From: Pseudomonas tritici
Lineage (GTDB): Bacteria > Pseudomonadota > Gammaproteobacteria > Pseudomonadales > Pseudomonadaceae
Assembly (NCBI RefSeq): GCF_014268275.3
Contig: NZ_CP077084.1
Coordinates: 1,178,001 to 1,242,000 of the forward strand
Length of the DNA: 64,000 bases
Reading direction: 5' to 3'
Both the position numbers and the translations under genes were made by a program. A model generated the notes under the pieces. It was given only the letters and a program-made list of their open reading frames with translations, did not search any database and had not been told where the DNA came from. How positions within the stretch are numbered: the stretch's first letter is position 1; the number at the start of each line of letters is the position of its first letter. Below, in pieces: positions 9,417-17,014 of this stretch.

Positions 9417-9618
9417 GACAGGGTTCCGCAGAGAGGTCGTCGAAGATTTATAGCTTAGTCAGGTGACGGATTCGGGCAGGCAGGCAACGCAGGATAAAAT
9501 GTCAGAATGTGCGTCCAGTGCGCGATTGAGCGCTTGCGGATGAGTACACTGGCGCCGCTGCACAACACGGGGCGCAGGAAGCGCCTTGTCATGAGTTCTA
9601 TTCTGGAGAGTGAAAGTG

Positions 9619-10032
9619 ATGCGTCAGAAAGGTTTTACTTTGATCGAGTTGTTGATCGTCGTGGCAATCATCGGCATCTTGGCCACCATCGGCCTGCCCA
9701 TGTACACCACCCACCAGGCGAAGGCCAAGTTCACCGCCGGCCTGGCTGAAATCACCGCGTTGAAGCCTGGGTATGAAGACACCCTCAACCAAGGCACCGT
9801 ACCCACGCTGGCGTTGATCGGTGGCGCCAGCCCGACCGCCAATTGCAAGATCGATGTGGCAGGGGATGTGGCGACGGGCGCGGGTTCCATCCGTTGCGAA
9901 ATACTCGACGCTCCCGCGCCGGTACTGGGCAAGACCATCAGCCTGACGCGCAACGCCACCAGTGGTTGGAAATGCACCACCACCGCTGACGCGAAATATA
10001 TCGCCAAGGGCTGCGGCGCCGACGGTGCATAA
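9619..10032 (+). CDS. pilA: Type IV major pilin (prepilin)
   Basis: Pilin subunit, 137 residues. A five-residue leader MRQKG is cut by PilD before Phe; the mature helix FTLIELLIVVAIIGILATIG carries the conserved Glu5. Four cysteines follow (NCKID, IRCEI, WKCTT, KGCGA), enough for two disulfides, including the C-terminal D-loop of pseudomonad pilins. The ATG at 9619 is used because GGAGAG lies 9 bases upstream; the GTG at 9610 would overlap that ribosome site. Divergent from pilC and followed by a glycosyl ligase gene. Confidence 0.92.
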   Translation: MRQKGFTLIELLIVVAIIGILATIGLPMYTTHQAKAKFTAGLAEITALKPGYEDTLNQGTVPTLALIGGASPTANCKIDVAGDVATGAGSIRCEILDAPAPVLGKTISLTRNATSGWKCTTTADAKYIAKGCGADGA

Positions 10033-10067
10033 CTGCTAGACCCTCCACAGGGAAGTTGAGGTGGCCG

Positions 10068-11468
10068 ATGTATTTATCCATACAGCAGCGTGGCAGTATT
10101 TTTCTGGTAGCAGTGGTGTGTCTGCTGGTTGTCGGGATTTGTGCACCGTTCAGTGGGCATGATCTACAGCGGGCGATGCAGATTGCCATCGGGGCTTGTG
10201 CGGTGCTGTATGGGCTGTCGGTCGCCCCCGTTGAACGGTTGGTAGACCGGCCCACCACCCTGGGCCTGGCGCTGATTATTGGGCTGGGCCTGGTGTCATC
10301 GACGCTGGCCCACCAGCCGCTCTGGGCACTGGCCGAAGTGGCTTTGTTTGTCAGTTGCGGTGCGATTGCCGTGGCAGTTGCCTTGCTGCGTCGCCAGGGC
10401 GGCGAGCCTTTGGACCGCGCCTTGATCATGGTGGTGGTGCTGCTGTGCCTGATCAAGTCGATTCAATACGTGTATGCGGGCGCACTCGCGTTCGCCAGCG
10501 CCGAGCGGACGCTGGACCCTGACTTGCTGCTCTCTGGCTTTTCCAACAAGCGATTCTACGGCCAGTTCCAGACGTTCACCCTGCCATTGCTGGCGCTTCC
10601 CTTGTTGATCCCGACGCTCTCGCGCTCGCTCAAAGTTGCGGTGTTTGCGTTGCTGTGCGTGTGGTGGCTGATCGCAATTGGTGGCGGCACACGCGGCACC
10701 TGGCTTGGCATGGGCGCGGCGGGTGTGGTGTTGGCGGTGTTGGGGCCTTGGGGCCGGCGCTGGCTGGGGTGGCAGCTGGCCGCAGTGTGTGGCGGGCTGT
10801 TGCTGTACTGGCTGGTGTTTACGGTGTTAGCGGATTACCTGGGGATCGAACTCACCAGTGGCGCCAGCGATCGCCTCACCACCTCGTTGTCGGGTCGCGG
10901 GCCGATCTGGTGGCAGGGATGGCACATGCTCACCGAACGGCCAGGGCTGGGTTTCGGGCCTATGCATTTTGCCGATATCACCAACAGGATTGCCGCTCAC
11001 CCCCACCAGGCCATCCTGCAATGGGCCAGTGAATGGGGTGTGCCATCGGCTCTGTGCGTCGCGGTGTTGGCGTGGCGAGGCGGCTGGGCCACATTCGGTA
11101 TATTGCGTGAGCGTGCGCTGAGCGCCGAGCGTGCAGACCTGCTGCGGCTGTGCCTGTTTGCATCGGTGGTTGGCGCGTTGGTGCAGTCCATGGTCGATGG
11201 CGTGATTGTGATGCCCAACTCCCAGGTTTGGCTGGCGCTGGTGGTGGGCTGGCTGATGGCGCTGCATGTGTGGCGAATGCCGCCGACCGCTGAACTGCCA
11301 TTGGCCCGGGGTGCTTGGAAAACGCTCAGTGTGCTGGCCGTTGGTCTGTTGATTTTTATTGTCGCGCGCGATGTACCTCACATCAAGCAAGCGCAGCAGC
11401 AGTACCTGGACGGCCATGACACCTTCCTGCAACCGCGCTTCTGGGCCCAAGGTGTGATTGCCCGTTGA
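10068..11468 (+). CDS. Wzy_C-type O-oligosaccharyltransferase, probably pilin-glycosylating (TfpO-like)
   Basis: 466-residue integral membrane protein with about ten hydrophobic segments and the Wzy_C/WaaL O-antigen ligase core (GGGTRGTWLGM; SGRGPIWWQGW; HPHQAILQWASEWG). In P. aeruginosa group I strains a homologous gene (tfpO/pilO) sits between pilA and tRNA-Thr and transfers an O-antigen unit onto pilin; the identical placement supports that role here, but the substrate is inferred from position only. ATG at 10068 with GAGGTGG ribosome site, 35 bases after pilA, so the two may be co-transcribed. Confidence 0.82.
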   Translation: MYLSIQQRGSIFLVAVVCLLVVGICAPFSGHDLQRAMQIAIGACAVLYGLSVAPVERLVDRPTTLGLALIIGLGLVSSTLAHQPLWALAEVALFVSCGAIAVAVALLRRQGGEPLDRALIMVVVLLCLIKSIQYVYAGALAFASAERTLDPDLLLSGFSNKRFYGQFQTFTLPLLALPLLIPTLSRSLKVAVFALLCVWWLIAIGGGTRGTWLGMGAAGVVLAVLGPWGRRWLGWQLAAVCGGLLLYWLVFTVLADYLGIELTSGASDRLTTSLSGRGPIWWQGWHMLTERPGLGFGPMHFADITNRIAAHPHQAILQWASEWGVPSALCVAVLAWRGGWATFGILRERALSAERADLLRLCLFASVVGALVQSMVDGVIVMPNSQVWLALVVGWLMALHVWRMPPTAELPLARGAWKTLSVLAVGLLIFIVARDVPHIKQAQQQYLDGHDTFLQPRFWAQGVIAR

Positions 11469-11516
11469 CGCCGGTAAGTTGCCGGACTTCCGATGCAGTG
11501 CTAGCTTTAGCCCACC

Positions 11517-11589
11517 GCCCGTGTAGCTCAGCCGGTAGAGCAGCGCACTCGTAACGCGAAGGTCGCAGGTTCGATTCCTGTCTCGGGCA
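11517..11589 (+). tRNA. tRNA-Thr (anticodon CGT), no encoded CCA
   Basis: 73 nt including the discriminator A. Acceptor GCCCGTG pairs with CTCGGGC except for one T-T mismatch; the anticodon loop is CTCGTAA (CGT), flanked by a weak A-C closing pair. The T-arm GCAGGTTCGATTCCTGT is normal. Unlike the other tRNA genes in this window, the 3' end reads ...GGGCAAAA, so CCA must be added enzymatically. It closes the pilA-ligase cassette, where P. aeruginosa also has tRNA-Thr. Confidence 0.9.
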
Positions 11590-11735
11590 AAAAGGCAACA
11601 AAGGCAGCACGTTTTCAGTTGATCCCAGAATGGTTCTGAAGGCCAGACGAGCCGGCATTCGCGCCCGCTCATTTGTATCTGCGCAACCCTTGATGACCCA
11701 GATGCATCCCCATTCCTCGATCTAAGAGAACACAC

Positions 11736-12041
11736 ATGACCACGACTGAAATGACCCAGGAAGCTCGGCACGAAGAAGCACTCAATAAATACCTTGAGGA
11801 CACGCCGCAGCTTAAAGAAGAAATCAAGGACCTGAGCGCCGACGATCAGCGCGATCAGATTCAGTGGGCATTCGAGGACGAGGCCGAGAGCCAGGGCCTC
11901 CAGCCTTGGGAGCTGACCCTCAAGTACACCTCGACACCGGAAGAATTCGAAGCGGCACGGCTGGTCTTGCACAAAGAGGCGGCCGAGGTGCTGGGTGTCG
12001 ATTGGGAAGAGTACTGCGAGATGAATAATCTGGTGGTCTGA
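11736..12041 (+). CDS. DUF6388 family protein
   Basis: 101-residue acidic soluble protein (MTTTEMTQEARHEEALNKYL...), recognised as the small DUF6388 family of pseudomonads; function unknown. No signal peptide. A string of Asp/Glu and the C-terminal GVDWEEYCEMNNLVV are typical. It stands alone between tRNA-Thr and a REP pair. Confidence 0.75.
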   Translation: MTTTEMTQEARHEEALNKYLEDTPQLKEEIKDLSADDQRDQIQWAFEDEAESQGLQPWELTLKYTSTPEEFEAARLVLHKEAAEVLGVDWEEYCEMNNLVV

Positions 12042-12064
12042 GCGTTTTAAATGGGCGGGCTTGT

Positions 12065-12196
12065 TGTGGCGAGGGAGCTTGCTCCCGCTGGGCTGCGAAG
12101 CAGCCCTGATAGCGGGTGGTGAGGTGTATCAGATACACCGGCTGTGTCGGAAAGGGAGTGCTCCGCGCTCCAGCGGGAGCAAGCTCCCTCGCCACA
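12065..12196. repeat. Large REP/REPIN palindrome, second family
   Basis: Arms TGTGGCGAGGGAGCTTGCTC and its exact inverse about 80 bases apart. The core (GGCGAGGGAGCTTGCTCCC) differs from the GGGAGCTGGCTTGCC family seen elsewhere in the window, so it belongs to a different REP class. Lies between two convergent genes. Confidence 0.82.
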
Positions 12197-12221
12197 GTGA
12201 GCTCGCTCTTAATTTGAAAGC

Positions 12222-13070
12222 TTAGATACTCAGCCGCATCGACAAATCCACCGCCTTCACATCCTTGGTCATGGCGCCGATTGAGATGTAGTCCACCCCG
12301 GTCTCTGCGATAGGCAGCAGGGTGCTTTCATTGATCCCGCCGCTGGCCTCCAGCTTCGCCTTGCCGCCGTTCAGGCGCACGGCTTCACGCATATCGTCCA
12401 GGCTCAACTCATCGAGCATGATGATATCCGCGCCCGCTGCCAGGGCTTCGCGCAGTTCATGCAGGCTTTCCACTTCGACTTCCACCGGCTTGCCGGGTGC
12501 GATCTTGTGGGCGGCCGTGATCGCCTGGGCAATGCCCCCGCAGGCGGCGATATGGTTTTCCTTGATCAGGAACGCGTCATATAAACCGATACGGTGGTTG
12601 TGGCAGCCGCCGCAGGTTACTGCGTACTTCTGCGCAAGGCGTAGGCCCGGCAGGGTTTTGCGGGTATCGAGCAGCTTGACCTGGGTACTGGCGACAAAAT
12701 CTGCCAAGAATTGGGCGCGGGTCGCGACCCCGGACAGCAACTGCAGAAAATTCAACGCGCTACGTTCGCCGCTGAGCAGCGAGCGTGCCGGACCTTCCAG
12801 GTGGAACAGCGCTTGGTTGGGGCTGACGCGTTCACCGTCGGCGACCTGCCAATGCACGGCGACCCGTGGGTCCAACTGACGGAATACCGCGTCGACCCAA
12901 GCCGTACCCGCGATAACAGCGGCGTCGCGCGTGATGATGGTGGCGGTGGCCAGCCGTTCGGCCGGGATCAACTGAGCAGTGATGTCGCCGCTGCCGACGT
13001 CTTCCAGCAGTGCGCGGCGCACGTTGGCTTCGATTTCGGCGGTGAGGTCGGCAAGACGGAGATTCGGCAT
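12222..13070 (-). CDS. nadC: Nicotinate-nucleotide pyrophosphorylase (carboxylating)
   Basis: Quinolinate phosphoribosyltransferase: quinolinate + PRPP to nicotinate mononucleotide + CO2, third step of de novo NAD synthesis. 282 residues. Visible motifs: [18 protein letters not shown] and [20 protein letters not shown] (quinolinate and phosphate contacts), VEVEVESL, and DIIMLDEL and LEASGGI in the barrel. ATG at 13070 begins MPNLRLADL, the usual family start. Divergent from the DUF1631 gene. Confidence 0.96.
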   Translation of the reverse strand: MPNLRLADLTAEIEANVRRALLEDVGSGDITAQLIPAERLATATIITRDAAVIAGTAWVDAVFRQLDPRVAVHWQVADGERVSPNQALFHLEGPARSLLSGERSALNFLQLLSGVATRAQFLADFVASTQVKLLDTRKTLPGLRLAQKYAVTCGGCHNHRIGLYDAFLIKENHIAACGGIAQAITAAHKIAPGKPVEVEVESLHELREALAAGADIIMLDELSLDDMREAVRLNGGKAKLEASGGINESTLLPIAETGVDYISIGAMTKDVKAVDLSMRLSI

Positions 13071-13261
13071 AACAGGCTCCACAAACAAAGTGCCCCGATT
13101 ATAGGGGCAGTGCGCTTCTGAACCCAGGCTCACCCCTCATTTACCGTGCGATGGCAGAGTTTGCTGGCGCAACCCACCTCATTTGCAAGATAATCTTGCG
13201 CCTTGCAATTGGCGTCATAGCTTTGACGTTTAGACAGATAGCGCCGTTTCAGGAGGCCAGG

Positions 13262-15412
13262 ATGCACAATGACGGAAAGGTGGTGCCAATCAAAAAGGCA
13301 CACGCCACGCCATCGCCGCTCGCCCGACTTCCGGTGGTGTTGCTGCAGGTCCGCGACAAGGCGGTGCAACAGTTGCAGCAAGGGCTGCAGGAACTGTTCG
13401 ATAACGCCGACGACACGTTGTTCGAAATGGCCGACAGGTCGCGCAACACGCTTGACCACCATATTTTCTTTGAAGCCATGCGCGACCTGCGCCTTAAGCG
13501 CAAGAATTTTGAGCGCGTGTTCCTGGAGCAACTGTTTGAAGCCTTCGCCAGCCTGGGCCAGGCGGGGCAGGGAGAGCTGCAACTGGTGCCGGTGGTTTCC
13601 TATGACGCGCCGCCCGGTTCATCCAAGGATGCCCTGGAAAAAGCCGTGGCGCTTGAAGCCATGCTCGGCCGGGTACGACATCGTGACGGCCTGGCCCTTG
13701 GTCAACTCACTGCGCGGTTGAGCGCATTACTGGGCAATCGCCTGGATGAGCGTGACAACCCGCTGGGCCCCGCGCTGTTGTGTGAGTTTTTCCTGCGGGC
13801 GGGGCGCAGCCTGGGGGTGGAGATCCGCGTTAAACTGATCATGCTCAAGCTCTTTGAAAAGTACGTGCTCAGTGACGCCGACCAGTTGTATGGCGAAGCC
13901 AATCAATTGCTGGTCGCGACCGGCGTATTGCCGGAACTCAAGGCCGTACCGTCCCGTCGGCTTGAGGCGCGTGCGGCCCGCGAACACCCGCACGAAGAGG
14001 CCCCGTCGGCCGCCGATCAGCCCGCCGACGACAATGGCCAGGAAGCCTTCGCCGCGCTCCAGAACTTACTCACAGCGGTACGCGGCAGCGTGGCGCCAAC
14101 GCTTGAGGCCAGTGCCGAACCGCTGCCTATTTCCACCCGTGATCTGTTACGCCTGCTGTCCCACTTGCAGCAGTACGTGCCGGAGCCTGAGGCCGAAGAC
14201 GATTTCGACCTGTGTAACCAGCTTGAACAGTTGCTCACCCGTGTCAGCGTCAAGAGTGGTAAGTCGCGGGTGGTAGAGGATGCGGACGAAGACGTGATCA
14301 ACCTGGTCGCGCTGTTATTCGAATTTATCCTCAACGACCTTACCGTGCCCGGTGCCTTCAAGGCTTTGATCGGTCGCCTGCAGATCCCGATGCTGAAAGT
14401 CGCGTTGCTCGACAAGAGCTTTTTCAGCCGCGCCAGTCACCCGGCGCGACGCTTACTCAATGAAATCGCGGCCGCCGTCATGGGCAGCAGTCCGCCTGAA
14501 GACTGCCAGCGCGACCATCTTTATCTGCGCATCGAGCAAGTCGTGCAGCGTTTGCTCAATGAGTTCGTCGAAGACCCGGCGATTTTTCCCCAATTGCTCG
14601 CAGAGTTCAGCGTGTTTACCGCCGATGAACGGCGACGCAGCGACCTGCTTGAACAACACACCCGCGATGCCGAAGCTGGACGCGTGCGCACCGAAGCCGT
14701 ACGCCAGCGCGTGGCCGATGTGCTTAATCGACGGTTGTTGGGCAAGGTCCTGCCGCGTCCGGTGGTGCAGTTCCTGCAGCAGGCATGGAGCCAAGTGTTG
14801 TTGCTGACCAGCCTCAAGCACGGTGAGCAGTCGGTGCAATGGCAAGCGGCGTTGCGCACCATGGACGAGCTGATCTGGAGTGTCAGCCTGCAGCAAGACA
14901 CTGAAGCCGGGCGCCATTTGCTGGAGCAACTGCCTGGCTTGCTCAAGGCCTTGCGCGATGGGTTGACCAGTGCCGCGTTCGACCCGTTCAGCACCCGTGA
15001 ATTCTTTCTGCGCTTGCAGGCCTTGCACGTCCAGGCGTCCGAAGGCATGGAAGATCTGATCGAAGTGCGCGAGCCGTTTGTCCTCAGCGCGGCGTCGCCC
15101 GCCCCGGTCATCGACCTGCCGAGCAACGACCCGGACTTGCTCAAGGCTCAAGAACTAAAGGTGGGTAGCTGGGTGGTGTTCCAAGCGGACGCGACCAGCA
15201 CTCTGCGGTGCAAGCTGACGGCGATCATGGCACCGGCCAACACGTATATCTTCACCAGCCGCACGGGGCTCAAGGTGTTGGAGAAGAGTACCGGCCAGTT
15301 GGCGCTGGCGTTCAAGCGCGGCACGCTGCATTCCTTGGACGACGCCCCCCTGTTCGAGCGCGCGCTGGCCGCGGTGTTGAATAAACTGCGTCAACTCAAT
15401 CGCGGCAAGTGA
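13262..15412 (+). CDS. DUF1631 family protein
   Basis: 716-residue cytosolic protein of the DUF1631 family; function not established (some old annotations as thymidine phosphorylase are not supported by any motif here). Predominantly alpha-helical with long Leu/Gln-rich stretches. The last 100 residues (KVGSWVVFQADATSTLRCKL...YIFTSRTGLKVLEKS) look like a small beta-barrel comparable to PilZ domains, but without the canonical RxxxR and DxSxxG c-di-GMP motifs that I can find. Start chosen at the ATG with a perfect AGGAGG five bases upstream. Confidence 0.82.
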   Translation: MHNDGKVVPIKKAHATPSPLARLPVVLLQVRDKAVQQLQQGLQELFDNADDTLFEMADRSRNTLDHHIFFEAMRDLRLKRKNFERVFLEQLFEAFASLGQAGQGELQLVPVVSYDAPPGSSKDALEKAVALEAMLGRVRHRDGLALGQLTARLSALLGNRLDERDNPLGPALLCEFFLRAGRSLGVEIRVKLIMLKLFEKYVLSDADQLYGEANQLLVATGVLPELKAVPSRRLEARAAREHPHEEAPSAADQPADDNGQEAFAALQNLLTAVRGSVAPTLEASAEPLPISTRDLLRLLSHLQQYVPEPEAEDDFDLCNQLEQLLTRVSVKSGKSRVVEDADEDVINLVALLFEFILNDLTVPGAFKALIGRLQIPMLKVALLDKSFFSRASHPARRLLNEIAAAVMGSSPPEDCQRDHLYLRIEQVVQRLLNEFVEDPAIFPQLLAEFSVFTADERRRSDLLEQHTRDAEAGRVRTEAVRQRVADVLNRRLLGKVLPRPVVQFLQQAWSQVLLLTSLKHGEQSVQWQAALRTMDELIWSVSLQQDTEAGRHLLEQLPGLLKALRDGLTSAAFDPFSTREFFLRLQALHVQASEGMEDLIEVREPFVLSAASPAPVIDLPSNDPDLLKAQELKVGSWVVFQADATSTLRCKLTAIMAPANTYIFTSRTGLKVLEKSTGQLALAFKRGTLHSLDDAPLFERALAAVLNKLRQLNRGK

Positions 15413-15473
15413 TCGCAACCAGAGGGTCGAACGCGGCATACTGGTCATACGTTGTCTCGTTCAAGGAACCTGT

Positions 15474-16037
15474 ATGCAGTTGGACCCCACCAGCGGTTGG
15501 TGCCAGGGCATTCGTCATTGCCCTTCGCCCAACTTCAACGAGCGCCCCGCAGGCGAAATCTCACTGTTGGTGGTGCATAACATCAGCTTGCCACCGGCGC
15601 AGTTCGCCACCGGTAAAGTGCAGGAATTTTTCCAGAACCGCCTGGATGTCACGGAACATCCCTACTTTGAAGGGATTGCCGACCTACGGGTGTCTGCGCA
15701 TTTTCTGATTGAGCGCGATGGCACGGTGACGCAGTTTGTCTCCTGCCTCGACCGCGCCTGGCATGCCGGGGTCTCATATTTCGAGGGCCGGGAAACCTGT
15801 AATGACTTTTCCCTGGGGATAGAGCTGGAAGGCACGGATGATCAGCCGTTTACCGACGCACAATATGTGGCGCTGACCGACCTGACCCGCCAATTGCTGG
15901 CGGCTTACCCGGGCATCACCCCCCAGCGCATTTGTGGTCACAGCGATATCGCGCCGGGACGCAAGACCGATCCCGGCCCCGCTTTTGATTGGACGCGCTT
16001 TCGCAGCGCCCTGCAGGATGGAGGACACGCACGATGA
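15474..16037 (+). CDS. ampD: 1,6-anhydro-N-acetylmuramyl-L-alanine amidase AmpD
   Basis: Cytosolic zinc amidase that cleaves the stem peptide from anhydro-muropeptides during peptidoglycan recycling; its loss derepresses AmpR-controlled beta-lactamase. 187 residues of the Amidase_2 fold. The zinc ligands are predicted as H35 (VVHN), H156 (ICGHSDI) and D166 (KTDPGP). The N-terminus SPNFNERP is typical of the cytosolic AmpD rather than of the exported AmpDh paralogues, and no signal peptide is present. Its stop overlaps the ampE start (ATGA). Confidence 0.95.
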   Translation: MQLDPTSGWCQGIRHCPSPNFNERPAGEISLLVVHNISLPPAQFATGKVQEFFQNRLDVTEHPYFEGIADLRVSAHFLIERDGTVTQFVSCLDRAWHAGVSYFEGRETCNDFSLGIELEGTDDQPFTDAQYVALTDLTRQLLAAYPGITPQRICGHSDIAPGRKTDPGPAFDWTRFRSALQDGGHAR

Positions 16038-16870
16038 GTTTTCTGGTGTTGGTGCTGGCCGTATGGATCGAGAAGTTCTCGGCCCTGCGCCAGCGGTTGC
16101 AGCGCGATGGTGGTTGGCTGCGCGAACTGGCCAAGCTGGAATCGAGCCCGAGCATGGGCAAGCGTCCCTGGCTGATTCTGGTAGTACTGGTGTTGTTGCC
16201 GGTGGCATTGCTGGCGTTGTTGCTGCTGGTGCTGGAGCCGGTGGCCTACGGTCTGTTGGCGCTGCCGGTGCACCTGGTGGTGGTGATCTACAGCCTGGGC
16301 CGTGGTGATCTGCTCGCCGGGCTCGGTCCGTTTCGCGATGCCTGGCGCCGTGGCGACCTGCAAGCTGCCGAGCACGTGGCCGAACGTGACCTGAACCTCA
16401 GCGCCGACAGTGGCGAACAGCTGCTCGAACGCGTTCAGGGCCATCTGTTGTGGCAGGCGTACCAGAGCTTCTTTGCGGTGATTTTCTGGTACTTCCTGCT
16501 GGGCCCGGTGGCTGCCTTGGCCTATCGCCTACTTGCCCTGGCCAGTGAGCACAGCAAGAACCCACGGGTCGCCGAGCGCGCCGGGCAACTGCGCCACGCG
16601 TTTGACTGGCTGCCGGTGCGCCTGTTGGCGGCCAGCTTTGCCTTGGTGGGCAACTTCGTCGCGGTTGGCCGCGTGATGCTGCACGAACTGCTGAGCTGGG
16701 ACATCAGCGCTGCCCAATTGGTGGAAAAAGTCGGCCTGGTCGCCGCCGAAATCCCGCCACCAGCGGTGGGCGCCGATGGCATCAACAGCCTGGATCGCAT
16801 ATGGGAACTGCTGCTGCGCGCCGCCGTGCTGTGGTACGCCGGGTTTGCAATCTGGACGGTATTGCCCTAG
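16034..16870 (+). CDS. ampE: Inner-membrane protein AmpE
   Basis: 278-residue CobD/CbiB-like integral membrane protein encoded with ampD and historically named as a sensory factor in beta-lactamase induction; its biochemical function is unclear. Four membrane segments are visible (for example residues 45-65, 68-92, 150-172, 258-277), together with the family stretch VERDLNLSADSGEQLLERVQ. The ATG overlaps the ampD stop by four bases. Confidence 0.93.
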   Translation: MSFLVLVLAVWIEKFSALRQRLQRDGGWLRELAKLESSPSMGKRPWLILVVLVLLPVALLALLLLVLEPVAYGLLALPVHLVVVIYSLGRGDLLAGLGPFRDAWRRGDLQAAEHVAERDLNLSADSGEQLLERVQGHLLWQAYQSFFAVIFWYFLLGPVAALAYRLLALASEHSKNPRVAERAGQLRHAFDWLPVRLLAASFALVGNFVAVGRVMLHELLSWDISAAQLVEKVGLVAAEIPPPAVGADGINSLDRIWELLLRAAVLWYAGFAIWTVLP

Positions 16871-16930
16871 CCGAGTGAATGCGGGCAAATTATTTTTCGG
16901 CAGCCCGCTGCCGTTAACCTTAAGTTACAA

Positions 16931-17009
16931 AACTCCCTTTCAAATTGAGCTATACAGATGCTGGCTAACTGCCGCCCTGGGCCTCAATAAAAATAAAAGA
17001 AAGGGAGTT
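16931..17009 (+). promoter_or_regulatory. Inverted repeat that can mask the chemoreceptor ribosome-binding site
   Basis: AACTCCCTTTC (16931-16941) is exactly complementary to GAAAGGGAGTT (16999-17009). The right arm contains the AAGGGAG Shine-Dalgarno of the GTG start at 17015. If both arms are in the mRNA, the ribosome site would be paired. The 57-base loop is AT-rich near the right arm (AATAAAAATAAAAG). Whether it folds in vivo is an inference. Confidence 0.5.
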
Positions 17010-17014
17010 CACCT

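Noticed and set aside
9540..9565. Possible sigma-54 promoter TGGCGCCGCTGCA upstream of pilA
   Set aside because: The GG and GC dinucleotides are not ten bases apart as required for -24/-12 elements, so it does not fit, although pilA is sigma-54 dependent in P. aeruginosa.
9610..9618. GTG at 9610 as the pilA start
   Set aside because: It overlaps the GGAGAG ribosome site and would give an eight-residue leader; the ATG at 9619 is correctly spaced.
12065..12196. CRISPR-like repeats at this and the other palindromic sites
   Set aside because: These are paired inverted REP sequences without regular direct repeats or spacers, and no cas gene is in the window.
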